DNA of 5,083 nucleotides. Origin: JAWVZH01 sp033722295. GTDB lineage: Bacteria; Bacteroidota; Bacteroidia; Chitinophagales; Saprospiraceae. The notes beneath the pieces were generated by a model that worked only from the letters and a program-made list of their open reading frames with translations, was not told the origin of the DNA and searched no databases. Location of the stretch: contig JAWVZH010000183.1 of assembly GCA_033722295.1 (NCBI GenBank), positions 1 through 5,083 of the forward strand. The letters run 5' to 3'. A program made the position numbers and the translations under genes. Below, one piece after another: positions 1 through 5,083 of this stretch. Each line of letters opens with the position of its first letter. The first letter of the stretch is position 1.

Positions 1-336
1 AAAAGTTGCATGGGCATCAGAAACTTGAACCATATATTTCGCAAAATGACCCTGTGGCCAAAGATCTGATTTTAATAAAGCCTCTGAATCTCTGATCGTA
101 ACCTCTTAAATCAATTTATTTTTTAAATAATTAATAAAATCTAGGAATAAGGTTTTTCCAAAATCAAATTAAAAGATCAAAGCCCACTAATAAGGTTACA
201 CTTGATCGTATTTATTCCGTTGATTAGGTGCTATTTATACATATTCAATTATTATATGTATGCATCTATCTAGATTACCAGGTTACATGGCGTGTCGACT
301 AAGGCTTATTCTATCAAACAATTAAATTCCAAAAAA
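1..336. other. AT-rich region with no confident gene; possible gene edges at the left end
   Basis: No complete gene is supported here. On the minus strand a frame is open from 105 to the left edge; its only usual start is ATG at 33-31, which would begin MVQVSDAHATF and run out of the window. On the plus strand a competing frame runs from 3 to a TGA at 93-95 and would be the last 30 residues of a protein entering from the left. Both read like protein and cannot both be real. I lean slightly to the minus frame because its upstream side is AT-rich like a Bacteroidota leader, but either could be chance. Bases 110-336 are strongly AT-rich, carry stops in the frames I read, and probably hold the promoter of the gene starting at 337. 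TACACTTG at 197-204 is one mismatch from the Bacteroidota -7 consensus TAnnTTTG, but no good -33 element sits upstream of it. Confidence 0.4.
237..261. repeat. 8-bp AT-rich inverted repeat upstream of the small exported protein
   Basis: ATACATAT (237-244) and ATATGTAT (254-261) are perfect reverse complements separated by 9 bases. The pair lies about 75-100 bases before the ATG at 337. It could be an operator for that gene or a weak hairpin in its leader. In sequence this AT-rich, a dyad of this size may arise by chance, so no function is claimed. Confidence 0.3.
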
Positions 337-774
337 ATGAAAACTCTATTCACTTTGATCTTGAGCCTCGCACTACAAACCACAATGATCTTCACTCAAG
401 CCGATTATGCCATGGCCTGGTATATGGATGAAGGCGATCTCAATTATACAGATCATCTCATGAAAGGGCCAGAAATATCCGCGGATGAGGAGGTCGATAT
501 GCGTTCTCGTGAAGACCAACAGATCTCATTCACACCTTTAGGTTATCACGTTGAAGACCTGACTTTCCAACTGAAGCTCACAAGAACAGATTTTATAGAG
601 ATCCGGTTGTACGATCAAGAAGGTCAACAGGTTAAGAACATCCAGACTCTGGAAGAGCTAGCTTCGGGAGCCCACCGATTCAAGTCCAATATATCCAGAC
701 TCGAAGCTGGTGAATATCTGCTGGTAGTCTCAACACCAAAATTCTCCCAGGCACAAACCATCTCAATACTCTGA
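337..774 (+). CDS. Small exported protein of unknown function with a C-terminal beta-rich domain
   Basis: This gene encodes 145 residues from ATG 337. The frame is open upstream to GTG 292, but ATG 337 puts a typical signal peptide at the very N-terminus: MK, then a hydrophobic core TLFTLILSLALQTTMIF, then candidate signal-peptidase I sites after TQA (residue 22) or AMA (residue 27). The start also follows an A-rich stretch, as is common in Bacteroidota. There is no lipobox cysteine, so a periplasmic or secreted protein is expected. Residues about 80-145 alternate hydrophobic and polar residues, with IEIRLYDQEGQQVKNI followed by LEAGEYLLVVST near the end. This pattern recalls the immunoglobulin-like fold of DUF3244 proteins and of type IX secretion C-terminal domains, but the usual basic final residues of a sorting signal are absent (it ends QTISIL). 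I do not recognise a specific family. A hairpin terminator follows the stop codon by about 20 bases. Confidence 0.7.
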   Translation: MKTLFTLILSLALQTTMIFTQADYAMAWYMDEGDLNYTDHLMKGPEISADEEVDMRSREDQQISFTPLGYHVEDLTFQLKLTRTDFIEIRLYDQEGQQVKNIQTLEELASGAHRFKSNISRLEAGEYLLVVSTPKFSQAQTISIL

Positions 775-793
775 AAGTATGAAAATATCCAGG

Positions 794-827
794 GGGCGGA
801 AAGAGATGAAAGATACTCTTTCCGCCC
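794..827. terminator. Perfect 12-bp hairpin, likely bidirectional terminator between convergent genes
   Basis: GGGCGGAAAGAG (794-805) pairs without mismatch with CTCTTTCCGCCC (816-827) around a 10-base loop. It starts 19 bases after the stop of the exported-protein gene (+). Its last base is also the final base of the TAG stop of the convergent small gene (-). The stem is strong and symmetrical. Neither side has a clean run of T, although the plus-strand flank is pyrimidine-rich (TACTTCTTT), so the terminator call rests mainly on stem strength and position. Confidence 0.75.
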
Positions 828-991
828 TACTTCTTTAGTTCACTTATCTTATCAGCCACTCGTTCTGCCTCCTCTCTTTTCAGGTCACTTGCCTTTCGAT
901 CAGATGTTGATAGCCTGTAAGACTCTTCCATCAATCTTTTATACTCCTTTTCCAGTTTCTTTACCGGGTCCTTTTTGAATAATCCGAACAT
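827..991 (-). CDS. Lacal_2735 family (DUF6435-like) 54-residue protein
   Basis: A 54-codon gene reads on the minus strand from ATG at 991-989 to TAG at 829-827. The product begins MFGLFKKDPVKKLEKEYKRL, continues with EESYRLSTSDRKASDLK, and ends in KISELKK. The MFGLFKK start, the charged helical body, and the LSTSDRKASD segment in the middle match my memory of the short Lacal_2735/DUF6435 proteins widespread in Bacteroidota. Their function is not known to me. The protein is about 45% charged, has no signal peptide or membrane segment, and is probably a cytoplasmic helical hairpin or coiled coil. It is a single gene: it converges on the exported-protein gene at a shared hairpin and diverges from the methyltransferase gene across about 100 bases. 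Its shortness makes it easy for gene finders to miss; the family resemblance is the main support. Confidence 0.85.
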   Translation of the reverse strand: MFGLFKKDPVKKLEKEYKRLMEESYRLSTSDRKASDLKREEAERVADKISELKK

Positions 992-1049
992 AGGTCTAAT
1001 TTTCACGTATCAACAATGCAGATCAGAAAGGGTTGAAAGGGTATGAATG

Positions 1050-1077
1050 TTGTCAATAGATACATTCTATATCTTTA
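1050..1077 (+). promoter_or_regulatory. Possible Bacteroidota-type promoter for the methyltransferase-rluF unit
   Basis: TTG at 1050-1052 resembles the -33 element, and TATCTTTA at 1070-1077 differs by one base from the -7 consensus TAnnTTTG. They are separated by 17 bases, a little shorter than typical for this promoter class. Transcription would start roughly 1083-1086, leaving a leader of only about 10-13 bases before ATG 1096. Just upstream, GAAAGGGT occurs twice (1026-1033 and 1035-1042) with a 9-base period, without a known role. Confidence 0.3.
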
Positions 1078-1095
1078 AGCCTCAAAGACCACGTC

Positions 1096-1908
1096 ATGAA
1101 GGATCCCAAAATTTCGGAGGACTACATCAGGATTAACAGGGATTCCTGGAATAAAAGGACAGAAAGGCATTTTGAATCCCTGTTTTATGATAATGCCTCA
1201 TTTCTGGAAGGTCGGTCAAGCCTGAACGATATCGAACTGTCACTTCTTGGCGATATTACGGGTAAAAAAATCCTGCATCTCCAATGTCATTTCGGACAGG
1301 ACAGCATATCACTGGCGAGACTGGGGGCCCAGGTTACCGGAGTTGATCTATCTGGTAATGCCATAGAAAAAGCACGAGCACTCTCAAAGGCTGCTGGAAC
1401 GTCCTGCCGATTCATTGAGTCAGACATCTATGAACTTCCAGCAAAACTGGATGAGCAATTCGACATTGTATTTACCAGCTACGGCACCATTGGCTGGTTG
1501 CCGGATATCAATAAATGGGCCGGGGTCGTTGAAAGATTTACCAAGAAGAATGGCTGGATCATCATGGCGGAATTTCATCCGTTCGTCTGGATGTTCGATG
1601 ATGACTTTAAGACCATATCCTATCGCTATTTCAATGATAAGCCCATTATAGAATCCGAAGAAGGGTCTTACACTGAAAATTCAAAGTCGGACACCTACGC
1701 CTCAGTCACCTGGAATCACGGCCTGGCAGAAGTTCTGCAAGCTCTGGTCGACAGAGAGTTTGATCTGGAGGTGATCAGGGAATACGACTATTCTCCCTAT
1801 AATTGTTTTAAGGGTACTGTCGAAGTGAAAAAAGGGAAATACCGAATTGAAAAACTGGGCGACAGGATCCCCATGGTTTATGCTCTCAAGATGTGCAAGT
1901 CAACATAA
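1096..1908 (+). CDS. Class I SAM-dependent methyltransferase, substrate unknown
   Basis: This 270-residue protein should transfer a methyl group from S-adenosylmethionine to an unidentified substrate in the cytoplasm. The Rossmann-type core is clear. Residues 58-72 (KILHLQCHFGQDSIS) form motif I with a His-Phe-Gly variant of the glycine-rich loop. Residues 79-86 (QVTGVDLS) carry the acidic residue expected to bind the ribose. SDIYELP at 109-115 and FDIVFTSYGTIGWLPD at 122-137 are motifs II-III, and GWIIMAEFHPF at 153-163 is motif IV-like. The N-terminal 45 residues (helical, with YIRINRDSWNKR) and the C-terminal insert after 165, rich in aromatic residues, probably shape the substrate pocket. 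The overall type is common in Bacteroidota as an unnamed methyltransferase, and I cannot assign a substrate. The ATG start is preceded by an AT-rich leader. rluF follows after 13 bases, so co-transcription is likely. That hints weakly at a link to RNA modification, but such pairings are often incidental. Confidence 0.88.
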   Translation: MKDPKISEDYIRINRDSWNKRTERHFESLFYDNASFLEGRSSLNDIELSLLGDITGKKILHLQCHFGQDSISLARLGAQVTGVDLSGNAIEKARALSKAAGTSCRFIESDIYELPAKLDEQFDIVFTSYGTIGWLPDINKWAGVVERFTKKNGWIIMAEFHPFVWMFDDDFKTISYRYFNDKPIIESEEGSYTENSKSDTYASVTWNHGLAEVLQALVDREFDLEVIREYDYSPYNCFKGTVEVKKGKYRIEKLGDRIPMVYALKMCKST

Positions 1909-1921
1909 TTATCAGCGCTCG

Positions 1922-2617
1922 ATGTCCCGGGAATCTATAAGTCTGAACAAATTTATAAGCAGTCATGGCCTGTGTTCCAGAAGAGAAGCAGACCGCATGA
2001 TCGAGGCAGGCCGGGTCATGCTCAATGGACAAGTGGCTCAAAAAGGCAACAGGGTTTTACCCCAGGATGAGGTTGTGGTTGACGGTGAGATTCTGAGAGG
2101 GCGCAGCAAGAGGATATACATAGCTTTCAACAAACCTCCGGGCATCACAACAACGACAGACACCCGGGACAAGGACAACATTATAGATCACATCGGGCAT
2201 AAAGAACGGATCTTCCCTATAGGAAGGCTTGATAAGGCGTCGTCGGGTCTTATCCTGCTCACAAACGACGGTGATATCGTCAACAAGATCCTCAGAGCTG
2301 AGAACGACCACGAAAAAGAGTATATCGTGACGGTCAATAAAAACATCAACAGAAAATTCATCGAAAGGATGTCCAATGGCATTCCGATCCTGGGAACTCG
2401 CACAAAAAAATGTGAAGTAGAAGCACTCAATAAAAACACTTTCAGGATCATCCTCACACAGGGATTGAATCGACAGATCCGAAGAATGTGTGAATACCTG
2501 GGTTACCATGTCCGTACCCTAAAGCGGATAAGAATTATGCACATTCATCTGGGAAATCTCAGACCCGGACAATGGCGAAATCTAAGTAAGGAGGAAATTC
2601 GAGGATTGCCTGGATAA
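1922..2617 (+). CDS. rluF: 23S rRNA pseudouridine synthase RluF type (RsuA/RluB/E/F family)
   Basis: This 231-residue enzyme belongs to the family that isomerises uridine to pseudouridine in rRNA. Escherichia coli RluF modifies U2604 of 23S rRNA. Residues 5-50 form an S4 RNA-binding domain (SLNKFISSHGLCSRREADR, then GRVMLNG). The catalytic domain follows: FNKPPGITTTT at 69-79, IGRLDKASSGLILLTNDGD at 100-118 with catalytic Asp104, and the RNA-binding signature QGLNRQIRRMCEYLG at 180-194. The stretch AENDHEKEYIVTVNK (126-140) and IPILGTRTKKC (154-164) resemble RluF more than RsuA or RluB. The frame is open back to 1847, but the earlier codons overlap the methyltransferase gene and do not resemble the family; ATG 1922 gives the normal N-terminus. 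The length is shorter than E. coli RluF (290 residues), which has a C-terminal extension, and is usual for Bacteroidota versions. It probably shares a transcript with the methyltransferase. Confidence 0.93.
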   Translation: MSRESISLNKFISSHGLCSRREADRMIEAGRVMLNGQVAQKGNRVLPQDEVVVDGEILRGRSKRIYIAFNKPPGITTTTDTRDKDNIIDHIGHKERIFPIGRLDKASSGLILLTNDGDIVNKILRAENDHEKEYIVTVNKNINRKFIERMSNGIPILGTRTKKCEVEALNKNTFRIILTQGLNRQIRRMCEYLGYHVRTLKRIRIMHIHLGNLRPGQWRNLSKEEIRGLPG

Positions 2618-2684
2618 AGAGATAATGCCTTCACTCTTGGTTAAAACACCATGAAATACACAGTTTGCGATCTGTCAGAAGACC

Positions 2685-2864
2685 TCACTCCTCCTCCCCC
2701 GAATCGGCATCATTGAGTCCAGGTGCTTTGTCATCCTGAAGTATTCTCACCGACGGAGAATAGTCATCCTCGTACTGCCCGCTCTTTACTGCCCAGAAAA
2801 ATGCGGCTAGAAAAATGAGCGCCAGGCAAAAGCTTGCGATGATCAACCATATTATGATCTTCAT
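2685..2864 (-). CDS. ccoS: cbb3-type cytochrome oxidase assembly protein CcoS
   Basis: A 59-residue protein is read from ATG at 2864-2862 to TGA at 2687-2685. CcoS is a small inner-membrane factor required for correct insertion of heme and copper cofactors into cbb3-type cytochrome c oxidase. Residues 3-26 form one hydrophobic helix (IIIWLIIASFCLALIFLAAF, then FW). It runs into the family signature AVKSGQYEDDYSPSVRIL at 25-42, and an acidic tail ending in SGEEE. The length is normal for the family. Its start overlaps the stop of ccoI as ATGA (2864-2861), so translation is probably coupled to the ATPase gene. Whether it is well expressed therefore depends on ribosomes passing the in-frame stop in ccoI. 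No ccoN follows; the next gene is the convergent rluF, 67 bases away. Confidence 0.93.
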   Translation of the reverse strand: MKIIIWLIIASFCLALIFLAAFFWAVKSGQYEDDYSPSVRILQDDKAPGLNDADSGEEE

Positions 2865-3985
2865 GAAACGGCATAATTTGGGCGTGGCTGCTGCAGCCTA
2901 AATATTTCACGACCCCAGGATCTGGTCCTTCGATTGACGGACCATCTCGTAAGAAGGTATCCGGCAACTACCATTGAGATCGAAGAAGTGGGCATAAGTA
3001 TAGCCGCCACGACGGGACTGAGCAGGCCCTGAACGGCAAAGTACAAACCGACCGCATTGTAAAGTATAGCCATAAGATACAGGAAAAAAAGGATCTTCCG
3101 CACGCTGAAAAGTATTGAGAACAGTTCCGGGAGGCGACGGAAATTCTCGGATTGAATAACAACATCGGAGGCTGGTGTAAAATTATTCAGGTCTTCTGTA
3201 ACAACAATACCAACATCACTTGAAAGGAGTGCGCCGGAATCATTCAGTCCATCTCCGATCATCATTACACGATGTCCACTCTTTTGCAAATTTTCGATCC
3301 ACTGCTTTTTATCCAAAGGCGATTGATCGAAATACATCTCATCATCTTCAAAACCAAATTCTTGTTTAAGTTCAACTGACTGAAAAGCATTATCTCCTGT
3401 CAGGAGAAATACCTTACCCATCTTTCTCAATTCGGCCAAGACTAAGTTGAGGTCCGGTCTATATTTCGTAATTATTTTAAAACATCCTAAATATTGATCA
3501 TCCTCGGAGACATGCACTTCCCCAGTTTTCAATGATACTGACCTATCTTGTTTTTTAACCCAGGTCCCTGACCCGATCCGATACCTATGTCCATCTATGT
3601 TTCCTTGCAGGCCTTTACCCGTGATCTCCTGGAAGTCTTCCAGGGATTCATCACTGATCATCTCAAGATCGAGAAACTGTTCAACAAAACGACTCATCGG
3701 ATGACTCGATTGCTGTGTCAATGTCGTTATGGCTTTTTTCTGATCCCAGGTGAGAACCCGGCCTATATATTCAACCTCCGGCTTTTTACCAGAGGTAATG
3801 GTCCCGGTTTTATCAAAAACAAACGTATCGACGGACTGCAGCTTTTCGATCGTTGAAGTATTTTTCAAAAATATAGAGCGCATGGACAAGAGGGACAGCA
3901 GGGAACCATATGTAAATGGTATACTCAACGCGATTACACATGGACAGGCTATGATGAGGACACTTGTAAAGGCAAAAACGTCCAC
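2861..3985 (-). CDS. ccoI: Copper-transporting P-type ATPase CcoI/FixI, C-terminal part after an in-frame stop
   Basis: These 374 codons continue the ATPase in the same frame as the upstream part and begin with a GTG directly after the TAA. CcoI is a P1B-type copper ATPase of the inner membrane that supplies copper for cbb3 oxidase assembly. The segment holds the copper-site helix with CPC (residues 14-16), the phosphorylation motif DKTGT (58-62, Asp58 phosphorylated), the P1B nucleotide-binding HP dipeptide in SSHPMSR (93-99), TGDN (196-199), and the hinge motif GDGLNDSGA (244-252). Two C-terminal membrane helices follow (about 299-317 and 322-344, including the MPTSSISMV stretch typical of CcoI). 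It ends in a short basic tail that overlaps ccoS by ATGA. All key residues are present, so this half has not decayed. Alone it lacks the actuator domain and the first helices, so it could act only by pairing with the upstream half. No good ribosome-binding site precedes the GTG. It is best read as the 3' part of one interrupted gene. Confidence 0.9.
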   Translation of the reverse strand: MDVFAFTSVLIIACPCVIALSIPFTYGSLLSLLSMRSIFLKNTSTIEKLQSVDTFVFDKTGTITSGKKPEVEYIGRVLTWDQKKAITTLTQQSSHPMSRFVEQFLDLEMISDESLEDFQEITGKGLQGNIDGHRYRIGSGTWVKKQDRSVSLKTGEVHVSEDDQYLGCFKIITKYRPDLNLVLAELRKMGKVFLLTGDNAFQSVELKQEFGFEDDEMYFDQSPLDKKQWIENLQKSGHRVMMIGDGLNDSGALLSSDVGIVVTEDLNNFTPASDVVIQSENFRRLPELFSILFSVRKILFFLYLMAILYNAVGLYFAVQGLLSPVVAAILMPTSSISMVVAGYLLTRWSVNRRTRSWGREIFRLQQPRPNYAVS

Positions 3986-3988
3986 TTA
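3986..3988 (-). other. ccoI: In-frame TAA stop interrupting ccoI
   Basis: On the minus strand the codons read GCC (3991-3989), TAA (3988-3986), GTG (3985-3983). The frame before and after is the same, and the sequence on both sides aligns in phase with the usual CcoI pattern of an Asp-Pro-Ser-like loop leading to the CPC helix. Exactly one codon is therefore replaced by a stop, with nothing inserted or deleted. A one-base change from codons such as TCA, CAA, AAA, GAA or TTA would explain it. A base-calling error in the assembly is the main alternative. Confidence 0.9.
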
Positions 3989-5083
3989 GGCATCCATCAA
4001 ATACCAGTATATCATGGTAGCGAGCGCTATCATCAATATAGACACGGTGAAATAAGTGCCGATCCTATCCGTGATCCTGGATCGTTCCTCCTCATTCGGG
4101 TTTATAGCTTTCTCTTCCCAGAGTTTCATCAAATAACTCTGGTCCACAGCTTCTGTTACCTCCAACTGAATGGAAGCTCCTGCATTCCTTCCACCGGCGT
4201 ATATTTTATTTGTCCTGGATACAGGAACCGGCGTTTCTTCACCGGTGACAAAACTGTAATCTATCCTCGCCCTGTTAGAATTAAGTACACCATCACACGG
4301 TATGATCTCACCCGACCTGATCAGTAGCCGATCCTTTGGTCTGATATTCTTTAATAACAAGGATGTGCATTTGCCATCAACGATCCTGGTCGCATGAAGG
4401 GGAAAATAAGATTGATAGTTTCTGTCAAAGGATATCCTGTCATAGGTCTTTTTCTGAAACCAGCGACCGATGAGAAGAAAAAAAACAAACCCTGAAAGAC
4501 TATCCAGATAGCCGGGGCCGGTATGGGTCAGAATTTCATACGCGCTTCGCCCAAATAGAGCCAGGATACCGATAGTTATCGGCACATCGATATTCAAGCC
4601 CTTATTCAGGATAGCGGCATAAGCTGAATTCAGGTAATCAGAAGCGCAAAATGTCAGAAGGGGAATACAAAACGCAAGTGACAGATAACCAAACGCTCGT
4701 TCGAAGAGTGGGTCATCGAGACCAAAGTATTCCGGGAAACTGAGCAGCATTACATTTCCAAATATGAAACCAGCCACACCGAGCTTCAGGATAAGCTTTC
4801 TGTCCCTGTAGATCGCTGGTCGGTCATTGAGTGAGTCCAGGTTAACTTCAGGCTCGTACCCCAGATAAGTCAATAGTTCAACAATCTCCCTCAAACCTAT
4901 AATGTCAGGCAGAAAAAGAATATTAATCTTTTTGTTGGGAAAATCAATACGCGACGAGATGATGCCGGGATGTAATCCGTGCATTTTTTCAAGGATCTGG
5001 ATACAACTCGAACAATGGATGTCAGGCAGCCTGAAGCCGACTCTGGCCTGCGCATTGGTGGAAAAGGTCAACAAGGCTTCCAC
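3986..5083 (-). CDS. ccoI: Copper-transporting P-type ATPase CcoI/FixI, N-terminal part, cut by the window edge and by a stop codon
   Basis: 365 residues of the ATPase are visible before the TAA. The frame is open to the right edge, and the GTG at the edge is probably an internal valine. Relatives start with a cysteine-rich zinc-ribbon-like segment of about 70-80 residues, which would lie outside the window. Counting from the edge, residues 16-80 form the heavy-metal-associated domain with CSSC (24-27, as IHCSSCI), where copper binds. Hydrophobic helices follow at about 98-116, 132-150, 166-182 and 194-209. The actuator domain has SGEIIPCDG (257-265) and VTGEETPVPV (279-288), the TGE loop needed for dephosphorylation. 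Another helix lies at 344-362. The part stops in the loop right before the CPC helix. As a lone product it would lack phosphorylation and nucleotide-binding domains and could not pump copper. Together with the downstream half and the missing N-terminus, the total is about 810-820 residues, normal for Bacteroidota CcoI. Confidence 0.92.
   Translation of the reverse strand: MEALLTFSTNAQARVGFRLPDIHCSSCIQILEKMHGLHPGIISSRIDFPNKKINILFLPDIIGLREIVELLTYLGYEPEVNLDSLNDRPAIYRDRKLILKLGVAGFIFGNVMLLSFPEYFGLDDPLFERAFGYLSLAFCIPLLTFCASDYLNSAYAAILNKGLNIDVPITIGILALFGRSAYEILTHTGPGYLDSLSGFVFFLLIGRWFQKKTYDRISFDRNYQSYFPLHATRIVDGKCTSLLLKNIRPKDRLLIRSGEIIPCDGVLNSNRARIDYSFVTGEETPVPVSRTNKIYAGGRNAGASIQLEVTEAVDQSYLMKLWEEKAINPNEEERSRITDRIGTYFTVSILMIALATMIYWYLMDA

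Noticed and set aside
292..336. Upstream GTG start for the small exported protein
   Set aside because: It adds 15 polar residues before the signal peptide. ATG 337 places the hydrophobic core directly after MK, as expected.
1415..1651. 78-codon plus-strand frame inside the methyltransferase gene
   Set aside because: It overlaps the conserved motifs of the methyltransferase in another frame and has no protein-like character of its own.
1847..1921. Longer N-terminus for the pseudouridine synthase
   Set aside because: The extra codons overlap the end of the methyltransferase gene in another frame and do not resemble the family; the S4 domain begins right after ATG 1922.
2057..2509. 150-codon open frame antisense to rluF
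   Set aside because: It lies wholly within the well-supported rluF gene on the other strand and resembles no protein I recognise; it is explained as a shadow frame.
2618..2684. Terminator between rluF and ccoS
   Set aside because: Only stems of 3-4 bp could be found, such as ACAG with CTGT at about 2660-2675, and there is no T run; a terminator is expected but not supported.
3587..3989. Plus-strand open frames opposite ccoI
   Set aside because: They are antisense to the conserved ATPase sequence and look like shadow frames.
5081..5083. GTG at the right edge as the true start of ccoI
   Set aside because: Relatives have a further 70-80 residues before this point, including a cysteine-rich segment, so the gene most likely continues beyond the window.

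Overview
The window looks like chromosomal DNA of a member of the Bacteroidota. The small proteins are the best clues. One is a 54-residue protein of the Lacal_2735/DUF6435 type, a family I know almost only from this phylum. The copper P-type ATPase and CcoS also have the sequence style of Bacteroidota cbb3-oxidase assembly genes. Leaders are AT-rich and lack clear Shine-Dalgarno sites, which fits the phylum. No mobile element, CRISPR array, tRNA or rRNA is visible.

Layout, left to right. Bases 1-336 hold no confident gene. They form an AT-rich stretch with short open frames at the left edge and an 8-bp dyad. A small exported protein of unknown function follows (337-774, +). It converges on the 54-residue Lacal_2735-type gene (827-991, -), and a perfect 12-bp inverted repeat between them probably terminates both. 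A short divergent intergenic region with a possible promoter leads into a two-gene + strand unit: a class I SAM methyltransferase (1096-1908), then an RluF-type 23S rRNA pseudouridine synthase (1922-2617) 13 bases later.

From the right edge, the minus strand carries cbb3 cytochrome oxidase maturation genes: ccoI (also called fixI), a copper-transporting P1B-type ATPase, and ccoS, a 59-residue membrane protein. Their ATGA overlap suggests translational coupling. CcoI supplies copper for the CcoN active site and CcoS is needed for cofactor insertion. The usual next genes, ccoN/ccoO/ccoP, do not follow ccoS here; the convergent rluF gene lies there instead.

The most notable feature is that ccoI is broken by a single in-frame TAA (3986-3988), directly followed by an in-frame GTG. 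The reading frame is the same on both sides and every hallmark motif of the ATPase is intact. The break falls in the short loop between the membrane segment after the actuator domain and the segment carrying the copper-binding CPC motif. This may be a recent nonsense mutation, a sequencing error, or, less likely, a working split protein. I see no convincing sign of a new biological system beyond this.
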